Assembly: GCA_035947555.1 (NCBI GenBank)
Contig: DASZJZ010000099.1
Location: 1-10,292, forward strand
DNA length: 10,292 nucleotides
Reading direction: 5' to 3'
DNA from: JACVRW01 sp035947555
Lineage (GTDB): Bacteria; Actinomycetota; Thermoleophilia; Solirubrobacterales; Thermoleophilaceae
Below are positions 1 through 6,154 of the stretch, one piece after another; within the stretch, counting starts at the first letter, position 1; each line of letters opens with the position of its first letter. Made by a program: the position numbers and the translations under genes. The notes beneath the pieces were generated by a model. That model saw only the letters and a list, made by a program, of their open reading frames with translations. It was not told where the DNA came from and searched no databases.

Positions 1-82
1 AGGGGCTCAGCCGGGCCCGCACCGCGGTGGTCCTGCAGGAGATGATTCGAAGCCCTCTACCGACACGAAAGGTCCTGAGCCG

Positions 83-1363
83 ATGTCCAGCTTCCTCTTC
101 ACGGCATGGGACGGCGGCGGCGCCGTGGTGCCGACCCTCTCCCTCGCGCGTGCCCTCGTCGAGCGCGGGCACGACGTGCGCGTGCTCGGCGACCCGGTGC
201 TCGTCCCGGAGATCGAGGCGGCTGGCGCGCAGCCGATCCCCTGGACCCGCACGCCCCACCGGACCGAGCGCACGGCCGAGAGCGACCTCTTCAAGGACTG
301 GGAGGCGCGCACGCCGGCGGGCGCCTTCGCGCGGCTCCGAGACCGGCTCATGTTCGGCCGCGCGGCCGACGTCGCGCGGGACGTGATCGACGAGCTCGGG
401 CGGCGCCCGGCAGACGCCATCGTCACCGAGGCCGTGCTCGCCGGGGCCCTGGTCGCCGGCGAGGCCTCCGGAGTACCGGTCGCCCTGATCCATACGACCA
501 TCGACGCCTTCCCCGCCGAGGGGCGGCCCCCGTTGGGGCCCGGCTTCCAGCCCGCGACCGGATCGCTGGGCCGCCTGCGCGACCGCGCCGTCGGCCGCGC
601 GGCCCGCGCTGCCTGGAACCGCGGCCTGCCGGCGCTGAACGCCGCCCGCGCCGAGCTCGGCCTTCCCGCGGTAGAGGACGCGTTCGCCTCGCTCACCGCC
701 GCCGACCGCATCCTCGTGCTCACCAGCGACGCCTTCGACTACCCCGGCCTGCCCCGCCACCCGAAGGTGAAGGTGGTCGGGCCGCGCCTCGACGACCCCG
801 CCTGGGTGGGGCCTACCGAGGTGCCGGAGGGGAGCGATCCGCTCGTGCTCGTCGGTCTGAGCTCGTCCCACCAGGGGCAGGACGGGGTGCTGCGCCGCAC
901 CGCCGCGGCGCTGGGCACGCTGCCGGTGCGCGGGCTCGTCACCTGCGGCCCGGCCGTGGAGCCGTTTCCAGCCGCCGGCAACGTCCGCGTGGTGCGGTCG
1001 GCGCCGCACGCGGCGATCCTTCCGCACACCGATGCGGTGATCACGCACGGCGGTCACGGCACCGTCATCAAGGGACTCGCCGCCGGAGTGCCGCTGGTCG
1101 TGCTGCCGATGGGCCGTGACCAGCTGGACGTGGCGGCGCGCGTGACCGCCTGCGGCGCCGGCGTCCGGGTCAGGCGGAGCGCCTCGCCAGCGAAGATCGC
1201 CGCCGCCGTGCGAGAGGTGCTCGACGACCCGAGCTACAGAGCGGCCGCCCGGCGCATGGCCGAAGCGATCGCGAAGGAGACCCGCGAGGACCGTGCGGCG
1301 GCCGAGCTGGAGGCGCTCGCGCATACGGCCAGGCGGCAGCGCTCAGCCGCCACGACCGGCTAA
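83..1363 (+). CDS. GT1/MGT-family glycosyltransferase (UGT-like)
   Basis: Predicted cytoplasmic nucleotide-sugar-dependent glycosyltransferase of the GT-B fold, 426 aa, a normal length for actinobacterial MGT enzymes that decorate small molecules or lipids. The N-terminus (FLFTAWDGGGAVVPTLSLAR) is the usual first strand and glycine loop of the acceptor-binding half. The C-terminal half carries the nucleotide-sugar signature: HGGHGT at residues 322-327, then GVPLVVLP, then a DQ pair at 346-347 that normally contacts the donor sugar. The ATG at 83 is chosen because homologues begin here and GAAAGG lies 10 nt upstream. The frame is open to the left edge, but that stretch looks non-coding in style. 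The acceptor cannot be told from sequence. It converges on the GH13 operon, so it is not co-transcribed with it. The family call is secure; a natural-product, sterol or lipid acceptor is only a guess. Confidence 0.93.
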   Translation: MSSFLFTAWDGGGAVVPTLSLARALVERGHDVRVLGDPVLVPEIEAAGAQPIPWTRTPHRTERTAESDLFKDWEARTPAGAFARLRDRLMFGRAADVARDVIDELGRRPADAIVTEAVLAGALVAGEASGVPVALIHTTIDAFPAEGRPPLGPGFQPATGSLGRLRDRAVGRAARAAWNRGLPALNAARAELGLPAVEDAFASLTAADRILVLTSDAFDYPGLPRHPKVKVVGPRLDDPAWVGPTEVPEGSDPLVLVGLSSSHQGQDGVLRRTAAALGTLPVRGLVTCGPAVEPFPAAGNVRVVRSAPHAAILPHTDAVITHGGHGTVIKGLAAGVPLVVLPMGRDQLDVAARVTACGAGVRVRRSASPAKIAAAVREVLDDPSYRAAARRMAEAIAKETREDRAAAELEALAHTARRQRSAATTG

Positions 1364-1448
1364 GGCGGCGGACGCCGCCCAGCGCGGGGACGGCGGCAGG
1401 CGCCGCCGTGCGGCGCTCGGCTAGGGCGGCAGGCGCCGCCCGGCGCGG
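1357..1448. repeat. Cluster of three G+C hairpin repeats between convergent genes
   Basis: Three similar units of about 23-31 nt lie nearly head to tail at 1357-1387, about 1387-1413 and 1418-1448. Each contains a GGCGGC arm, a 4-nt middle and a GCCGCC arm, so each can form a perfect 6-bp G+C hairpin. The first and third units agree at 27 of 31 positions by eye. The first unit includes the TAA stop of the glycosyltransferase. The third includes the TAG stop of the minus-strand GH13 gene and encodes its last residues (GRRLPP). The position between two convergent stops suggests a two-way transcription barrier, but there is no T-run, so the terminator role is inferred. Local tandem duplication of one hairpin is the simplest origin. 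Confidence 0.75.
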
Positions 1449-3094
1449 CGCACGCGCATCCAGCGGAAACCATGCGGCTCCAGCTCGAGCTCCACCCGTC
1501 CGCCGTCGAGCGCGTGCTCCTCGTTCGAGAAGAGGTCCACGAGCGCTTCGGCGTGGTCCGGACGGTCAACGGCGAGCGCCGCGGTCGCCGCCTCGCCCGC
1601 CAGCTCGTGGACCGCCACGATCGTCGACCCGTCCCAGTCGCAGCGGTGGGCGAGCACCGACGGAGCGCCGGCGTCCAAGAGCCCAAGCGTCCCGAAGCCG
1701 ATCTCCGGGCACTCGCGCCGGCGCCGGATGAGCCGCTCGAACCAGTTCAAGAGCGACTCGTCGTCACGCCGCTGGCGCGCGACGTTGACGGCGGCGGGCC
1801 CGTAGCGGTCGTCGTCCACAACCGGCCGGCGCAACGCCGACGCCTCCCCCACCGTCGAGAACCCTCCGTGCCGCTCGCCGGACCACTGCATCGGCGAGCG
1901 AACGCTGAGGCGCCCCTCGATCGCGAGGTTCTCGCCCATCCCGATCTCCTCGCCGTAGAACAGCACCGGCGTGCCCGGCAGCGAGAAGGCCAGGCTGTAC
2001 ACCATCCGGATCGCCTGCTGGTCGCCGCCCAGCATCGGGGGCAGGCGACGGCGCAGGCCGCGCCCGAAGAGCTGCAGCGACTCGTCAGGCCCGAACGCGC
2101 CGAACACCTCCTGGCGCTCGGCGTTCGAGAGCTTGTCGAGCGTCAGCTCGTCGTGGTTGCGCACGAAGCGGCCCCACTGGCAGTCGGGCGGGATCTCCGG
2201 GGCCTCGCGCAACGCGCGGCGAAGAGGCTCCGCGTCCCCACGCGCGAGCGCTAGGTACATGGCCTGGTTCCCGACGAAGTCGAACAGCATGTGCAGCTCG
2301 TCGCCGTCCTCGTCGCCGAAGAAGGTGCGTGCGTCCGGCCCCGGTAGGTTGACCTCGCCGAGGAGCATGGTCGCGCCCGCGCGCCGGGAGACGAACGCGC
2401 GCAGGTCCCGGAGCAGCTCGTGCGGGTCCACGAGCGCGCCCTCTGGGAGCCCGGTGGGCTCGAGCAGGAACGGGACCGCGTCGATGCGGAAGCCCGACAG
2501 CCCCTGCTCGAGCCAGTAGCCCATCACCTGCGCGATCTCGTCGCGGACCGCCGGGTTGGCGACGTTCAGGTCCGGCTGGTGGGAGTAGAACCGGTGCAGG
2601 TAGTACTGGCCGGCCTGCTCGTCCCAGGCCCAGTTGGAGTCCTCCTTATCCGGGAACACGACGTCGCCCGGCTTCTCCTCAGGCCGCTCGTCGCTCCACA
2701 CGTAGAAGTCGCGGAACGGGGAGTCGCGGTCGGCCCGCGCCGACTGGAACCACGGGTGCTGGTCGGAGGTGTGGTTCACGACCAGGTCGGCGATCACTCG
2801 AATGCCGCGGTCGCGCGCCGTGCGCACGAGCTCGACGAAGTCGCCGTGCGTCCCGAGGCCAGGGTCGACCGCGTAGAAGTCCGAGATGTCGTAGCCGTCG
2901 TCGCGGCGCGGCGAGGCGTAGAACGGCATGAGCCACATGCAGGACACGCCGATCCCGGCGAGGTAGTCGATCCGCTCGGTGAGGCCGCGCAGGTCCCCGC
3001 AGCCGTCGCCGTCGGCGTCGTAGAAGGTCTCGACGTCCAGGCAGTAGATCACCGCGTTCTTCCACCACAGGTCGCTGGTGGCCTTGAGCCTCAT
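1421..3094 (-). CDS. Trehalose synthase-like GH13 alpha-amylase family enzyme
   Basis: Predicted 557-aa cytoplasmic glucan or trehalose-active GH13 enzyme with a (beta/alpha)8 barrel. All catalytic motifs are intact: DLVVNH with NH at 107-108, nucleophile D205 in GFRIDAVP, acid/base E247 in LLGEVN, and stabiliser D315 in RNHDE. The flanking blocks (NGDG-type calcium loop near 26-34, RDDGYDI at 64-70, SHQPDLN at 171-177, PMQW, GFST) closely match trehalose synthase (TreS, maltose to trehalose isomerase, GH13_16), as does the length. No maltokinase domain is attached. The ATG at 3094 overlaps the upstream oxidoreductase stop as ATGA, showing translational coupling. No signal peptide is visible. 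TreS is the best-known relative, but alpha-glucosidase or sucrose/maltose-specific activity is equally possible in this subfamily, so no gene symbol is given. Confidence 0.92.
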   Translation of the reverse strand: MRLKATSDLWWKNAVIYCLDVETFYDADGDGCGDLRGLTERIDYLAGIGVSCMWLMPFYASPRRDDGYDISDFYAVDPGLGTHGDFVELVRTARDRGIRVIADLVVNHTSDQHPWFQSARADRDSPFRDFYVWSDERPEEKPGDVVFPDKEDSNWAWDEQAGQYYLHRFYSHQPDLNVANPAVRDEIAQVMGYWLEQGLSGFRIDAVPFLLEPTGLPEGALVDPHELLRDLRAFVSRRAGATMLLGEVNLPGPDARTFFGDEDGDELHMLFDFVGNQAMYLALARGDAEPLRRALREAPEIPPDCQWGRFVRNHDELTLDKLSNAERQEVFGAFGPDESLQLFGRGLRRRLPPMLGGDQQAIRMVYSLAFSLPGTPVLFYGEEIGMGENLAIEGRLSVRSPMQWSGERHGGFSTVGEASALRRPVVDDDRYGPAAVNVARQRRDDESLLNWFERLIRRRRECPEIGFGTLGLLDAGAPSVLAHRCDWDGSTIVAVHELAGEAATAALAVDRPDHAEALVDLFSNEEHALDGGRVELELEPHGFRWMRVRRAGRRLPP

Positions 3095-4053
3095 GCCCCG
3101 ACGCGTGGAAGCACGTGCTCGCCGAAGGCGTCGATGAAGGCGGTGAGGTCCCGTCCGACGTGGTGCAAGTAGATCTCGTCGAAACCGAGCTCCGCAAACT
3201 CCTGCAGCCACGCCGCATGGCGAGCGAGGTCGGCCGACACGAGCACGGTCTCGCGGACCTGCTCCGGCGTGACGTCGCGCGCCAGGCGATCGAAGTCCTC
3301 CGCCAGCTCGAGGTCCCAGCAGGTCGGAGGCGGGAACACGTTGGTGCGCCACTGGTCGTGCGCGATCCGCAGCGCCTCGTCCTCGCTCGGCGCCCATGAC
3401 AGGTGGACCTGCAGCACCAGCCGCTTGCCCTCGCCGCCGTTCGAGCGGAAGGCGTCGATCATCTCCTCGAGCTTGGCGTGAGGCTGGTTGACCGTGGCGA
3501 GCCCGTCGGCCCACTCGCCGGCCCAGCGGGCGGTCTCCACGCTGATCGCGGGGCCGACGAGCGGCGGCGGCTTGCGCGGGCGCGTGTGCAGCTTCGCCCG
3601 GTCGACCCGCACCAGGCCGTCGTGCGAGACCGTCTCGCCGGCGAAGAGGGCCCGCATCACGTCCACGCACTCCCGCAGCCGCGCGTTGCGCGTGGCCTTG
3701 TCGGGCCACGGGTCGCCCGTGATGTGCTCGTTCGAAGCCTCCCCGGTCCCGAGCGCCACCCACAGCCGCTCGGGGAATATCTCGCACAGCGTGGCCGCCG
3801 CCTGGGCGACGATCGCCGGGTGGTAGCGCTGGCCGGGCGCGTTGACGACGCCGAACGGCAACCGCGTCGCTCCCATCGCCGCCCCGAGCCACGACCAGGC
3901 GAAGCCGGACTCCCCCTGCCGCTCGCTCCACGGCGAGAAGTGGTCGGACGACATGATCGCGCCGAAGCCCGCGGCCTCGGCGTGCCTTGCGTGCTCGAGC
4001 AGGCGGCCGGGCGGGATCTGCTCGTGTGAGCAGTGGAGGCCGACGACAGGCAC
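3091..4053 (-). CDS. LLM-class flavin/F420 oxidoreductase (FGD-like; TIGR03885-type)
   Basis: Predicted 320-aa luciferase-like TIM-barrel oxidoreductase using FMN or F420. Near the N-terminus, after VVGLHCSHEQ, comes SSDHFSPW (35-42); the DH pair is the usual flavin/F420-site position. At 99-117 the block VALGTGEASNEHITGDPWP is the hallmark of F420-dependent glucose-6-phosphate dehydrogenase (FGD) relatives. The C-terminus (FDEIYLHHVG) resembles the family named TIGR03885, proposed as a group that returned from F420 to FMN; I recall that assignment and cannot search it. The GTG start at 4053 gives the typical N-terminus and lies 2 nt after the upstream stop, with GGGG inside that gene's end as a possible SD. 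The in-frame extension upstream is antisense to the neighbour and is rejected. Co-translation with the GH13 enzyme suggests a sugar or sugar-derived substrate, which is inference. Confidence 0.9.
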   Translation of the reverse strand: MPVVGLHCSHEQIPPGRLLEHARHAEAAGFGAIMSSDHFSPWSERQGESGFAWSWLGAAMGATRLPFGVVNAPGQRYHPAIVAQAAATLCEIFPERLWVALGTGEASNEHITGDPWPDKATRNARLRECVDVMRALFAGETVSHDGLVRVDRAKLHTRPRKPPPLVGPAISVETARWAGEWADGLATVNQPHAKLEEMIDAFRSNGGEGKRLVLQVHLSWAPSEDEALRIAHDQWRTNVFPPPTCWDLELAEDFDRLARDVTPEQVRETVLVSADLARHAAWLQEFAELGFDEIYLHHVGRDLTAFIDAFGEHVLPRVGA

Positions 4054-4055
4054 GG

Positions 4056-4514
4056 CTATCGCCCCAGCGTGCGCAGCAGCTCGCGCGCGGTCCCCGGCAG
4101 CCCGCGCACGCGCTCCCGCACCGCGGTGAGACCGGACCGCAGCTCGGCGTCGCCCGCCTCCACCGGCAGCATCGAGTCCTGGAGCTCGGCGAGCGTCCGG
4201 TCGGCCTCCGCCACGGCCTCCACCGCTTGATCGATGAACCCGGGCGCTCCGCGCGACGAGACCCCGGCTGAGGGCTGCTCGAACTTGCGGGCCGGCAGCC
4301 CGTGGCGGCCGGCGAACTCGGTGTGGGTCGCCTTTGCGCGGCCGTAGGCGAGCTGCACCGGGCGGAACAGCTCCGCCTCCAGCCGGTCGCCGTTGTGCTC
4401 GTCGAGCTTGTCGTAGGCCTCGGCGAGGCAGGCGAGCGCGAACCCGAGCGCGTCGGCCGCCTCGGCCAAGGTGTCGAGCAGCTCCCGTCGTGCCTCGGAC
4501 GTGGCGTAGGGCAT
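4056..4514 (-). CDS. Small helical protein of unknown function, first gene of the operon
   Basis: I do not recognise this 152-aa protein. It has no signal peptide or membrane segment and is rich in Ala, Leu, Glu and Arg. It appears to be mostly alpha-helical, with long amphipathic helices at about 5-35, 44-70, 90-115 and 125-150, separated by a Pro/Gly/Ser linker near 75-90 (QPSAGVSSRGAPG). No catalytic motif is evident. The ATG at 4514 follows a TACGCT box by 7 nt, a pattern consistent with leaderless transcription. A GTG at 4571 would give 171 aa and has AAGG 9 nt upstream, so the start is not settled. The stop lies 2 nt before the LLM oxidoreductase GTG, so the two are almost certainly co-translated. 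It might be a partner or regulatory subunit of the downstream enzymes, but nothing in the sequence proves this. Confidence 0.75.
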   Translation of the reverse strand: MPYATSEARRELLDTLAEAADALGFALACLAEAYDKLDEHNGDRLEAELFRPVQLAYGRAKATHTEFAGRHGLPARKFEQPSAGVSSRGAPGFIDQAVEAVAEADRTLAELQDSMLPVEAGDAELRSGLTAVRERVRGLPGTARELLRTLGR

Positions 4515-4521
4515 CGCCGGG

Positions 4522-4527
4522 AGCGTA
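4522..4527 (-). promoter_or_regulatory. Candidate -10 box for the helical protein/LLM/GH13 operon
   Basis: TACGCT on the minus strand lies 7 nt before the ATG at 4514, which would place the transcript start at or next to the start codon. No convincing -35 hexamer is visible 16-18 nt further up. This supports the shorter start but is weak evidence by itself. Confidence 0.35.
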
Positions 4528-4596
4528 GTCGGGTCGTACAGCCGTCCGGGTCGCGACCTCTCTCCGTCCACCCGCTGCCGCCTTCATGACGCGAGG

Positions 4597-4624
4597 TTGT
4601 GCGCTTGTGACGGACAGGTAGAAG
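4597..4624 (+). promoter_or_regulatory. Candidate sigma-70-type promoter for the beta-helix gene
   Basis: TTGTGC at 4597-4602 and TAGAAG at 4619-4624 are separated by 16 nt, a plausible -35/-10 pair. It would give a leader of about 45 nt before the TTG start at 4677. The pair lies in the divergent region next to the minus-strand operon start. The match is moderate and is not supported by any other signal. Confidence 0.35.
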
Positions 4625-4650
4625 GGCCGTTTGGGACCTGAAACCGTCCG

Positions 4651-4672
4651 CTCCGGGTCGCCGCGGAGGGAG
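4651..4672 (+). promoter_or_regulatory. Strong SD partly inside a 5-bp hairpin, fixing the TTG start at 4677
   Basis: GGAGGGAG at 4665-4672 is a near-ideal ribosome binding site, with its GGAGG core 7 nt before TTG 4677. It decides the start of the beta-helix gene. CTCCG (4651-4655) can pair with CGGAG (4664-4668) across an 8-nt loop, which would cover part of the SD. That might weaken or modulate initiation, but the stem is short and the regulatory reading is speculative. Confidence 0.55.
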
Positions 4673-4676
4673 TCTC

Positions 4677-5654
4677 TTGTCCCTGCACCGCACACCGTCC
4701 GCCGCTGCCCCACCTTCCGCCTCACCGAAGGCCAGACGATCTCGTCTCGACCCGTTCGTATGGCTGGCGATCGCCCTGACGCTGGTCGTGCTCGCCGCGT
4801 TCGGGTTCACCGGTCTAGTCGCCTCCTCGAGCGCCAACGGCGGCGTCTACTGCGGCGCATACATCACGCAGAACGTGACGCTCCAGCACGACATCTACGG
4901 CTGCGTCGACGGCGGCATCGTCGTCGGGAAGTCGGGCGTCACCGTCGACCTGAACGGCCACACGATCACCGGCCTCGGCGAGGGTGACGGAATCTCCGCC
5001 ATGGGCGTGAGCGGCGTGACGGTCAGGAATGGCTCGATCGTGAACTTCGAGTCCGGACTGCGCCTCACGGGCGTGACCAACTCGCTGGTGCACGACACGC
5101 GCTTGTCCGGGAACACCGACGCCTCGGCCTGGGTGGAGGGCTCGACCGGGAACAAGTTCCTGCGCCTCACGATGACTGAGAACGGCGACGGCGGATTCCG
5201 CCTGATCGGGTCGAGCAAGAACCGGATCGCCGGAAGCACGATCACGGGCGCCAGTGACTCAGGGGTCGGCCTCGAGGGCCTGTCGAGCTACAACCGGCTG
5301 GTCCGGAACAAGGTCACGCTCGCCGGCGAAGGCGTCAAGGTCGACGACGGCACCGGCAACAGGATCTTCCGCAACACGCTGTCGTACAACGGCGGCGCCG
5401 GAGTGGAGGTCGCGGGGAAGGCCCTGGCCACCCGCGTCAACGAGAACCAGACCCATTTCAACGGGGCCGACGGGATCTTCATCGAGGCCTTCGGCACGGA
5501 GGTCAACCGCAACAACTCCGGCTGCAACGGCGGCATGGGGATCAAGTCAACCGTCCTCTCGGTCGGCAAGGACAACGTCGCCGGCGGTAACGGCGACAAC
5601 GTCGGCTGCGATGGCGTGGTCTGCCGGCTCAACCTGAGCTGCGGATCGGAGTAG
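4677..5654 (+). CDS. Membrane-anchored or secreted right-handed parallel beta-helix protein
   Basis: Predicted 325-aa surface protein. A basic, Pro/Ser/Ala-rich cytoplasmic tail (1-26) is followed by one hydrophobic segment at about 28-50 (VWLAIALTLVVLAAFGFTGL), an uncleaved anchor or atypical signal peptide. The rest is built of short coils of about 20-24 residues rich in Asn, Gly, Thr and Val (VDLNGHTI, GVTVRNGSIVNF, NRIAGSTITGAS, NRIFRNTLSYNG), typical of PbH1/NosD-like beta-helices. Six Cys outside the anchor (59, 76, 283, 311, 316, 322) cap the two ends and probably form disulfides in an extracytoplasmic protein. No lyase or hydrolase residues can be assigned; polysaccharide binding or degradation is possible. 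The TTG start is supported by the GGAGGGAG SD. A small exported protein follows 47 nt downstream, probably in the same transcript. Confidence 0.85.
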   Translation: MSLHRTPSAAAPPSASPKARRSRLDPFVWLAIALTLVVLAAFGFTGLVASSSANGGVYCGAYITQNVTLQHDIYGCVDGGIVVGKSGVTVDLNGHTITGLGEGDGISAMGVSGVTVRNGSIVNFESGLRLTGVTNSLVHDTRLSGNTDASAWVEGSTGNKFLRLTMTENGDGGFRLIGSSKNRIAGSTITGASDSGVGLEGLSSYNRLVRNKVTLAGEGVKVDDGTGNRIFRNTLSYNGGAGVEVAGKALATRVNENQTHFNGADGIFIEAFGTEVNRNNSGCNGGMGIKSTVLSVGKDNVAGGNGDNVGCDGVVCRLNLSCGSE

Positions 5655-5701
5655 GTGCAGGAAATGCAGACAGCAGGCAACTCGACGGAAGGAGCAGTTC
5701 A

Positions 5702-6055
5702 ATGAGGAAGAAGACCGTGCTTGGCGTCATTGGCCTGGCGGTGGCGGTGGCGATGACGCTGCCCGCCTCCGCGGTCGCCAAGCCCAACATCTGGGACAGG
5801 TTCGAGGCGAGGCAGGCGTGCATCTCCGAGCGTGGCGTCGGAGACCCCGTCAAGATGATGCAGTTCAAGATGCTGTACGGGCGGCGGCCCATGCGGAAGT
5901 GCGTGCGGATGCACGCCCGGCTCGTCGCCATGGAGAACCGCTTCGAGGTGCCCATGATCCGGATGGAGTGCCGCCTCATGGCACGCACGGATCCGGAGTT
6001 CCGCCTGGAGTTCCCGAGCGTGAGGGCGTGCGTGCGGATGGAGATGATGCCGTAG
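5702..6055 (+). CDS. Small exported Met/Cys-rich protein with an internal duplication
   Basis: I do not recognise a family. This 117-aa precursor has a clear Sec signal peptide: MRKK, a hydrophobic core at 5-20, and an AVA cleavage site after residue 26. The mature part of about 91 aa has 12 Met, many Arg and four Cys (40, 67, 90, 110). Residues 33-70 and 80-113 look like two diverged copies: each starts RFE, has a Cys about 7-10 residues on, then a DP, and ends CVRM, with a 4-residue gap in the second. Each copy holds one Cys pair, consistent with two small disulfide-linked helical units outside the membrane. GGAAGGAG lies 7 nt before the ATG. It follows the beta-helix gene and ends before a strong hairpin. 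Metal binding by the Met residues is conceivable, but the Met could simply be packing. Confidence 0.85.
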   Translation: MRKKTVLGVIGLAVAVAMTLPASAVAKPNIWDRFEARQACISERGVGDPVKMMQFKMLYGRRPMRKCVRMHARLVAMENRFEVPMIRMECRLMARTDPEFRLEFPSVRACVRMEMMP

Positions 6056-6090
6056 ACACGGCTCCGTCCGTCGAAAGCCAGCAGTAGCCA

Positions 6091-6124
6091 AAGCGGCCCC
6101 GGCGCCCCTCGCCCGGGGCCGCTT
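6091..6124. terminator. Shared terminator-type hairpin between convergent genes
   Basis: AAGCGGCCCCGG (6091-6102) pairs perfectly over 12 bp with CCGGGGCCGCTT (6113-6124) around a 10-nt loop. It lies 35 nt after the stop of the small exported protein and 30 nt from the stop of the convergent LysR gene. It therefore probably ends both transcripts. T-runs are absent or short, as is common in high-GC actinobacteria. Confidence 0.75.
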
Positions 6125-6154
6125 GGCGTTCCGGCGGCGGCCGCCGCGGTCGGC

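Noticed and set aside
1..82. C-terminus of a preceding plus-strand gene, or an N-terminal extension of the glycosyltransferase
   Set aside because: Frame 1 ends at a TGA at 43-45 after a few Arg/Ser/Gly-rich residues, and frame 2 is open but non-homologous in style. Neither can be supported from 82 bases.
1357..1448. Possible CRISPR array
   Set aside because: The repeats are nearly contiguous palindromes without unique spacers of constant length, and no cas gene is nearby.
1472..2254. Plus-strand open frame opposite GH13
   Set aside because: It is a Val/Arg/Pro-rich shadow of the GH13 gene, which has every catalytic motif intact.
4603..4676. Cyclic-dinucleotide riboswitch in the leader of the beta-helix gene
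   Set aside because: I could not match the conserved core of GEMM or ydaO-type riboswitches. Only a short hairpin is visible.
4054..4725. Upstream extension of the LLM oxidoreductase frame
   Set aside because: It overlaps the helical-protein gene out of frame and shows low-complexity sequence. The family N-terminus begins at GTG 4053.
3095..4837. Upstream in-frame extension of the GH13 reading frame
   Set aside because: The extension is antisense or out of frame to the LLM and helical-protein genes and is Arg/Pro-rich. The homologous N-terminus (WWKNAVIYCLDVETF) begins right after ATG 3094.
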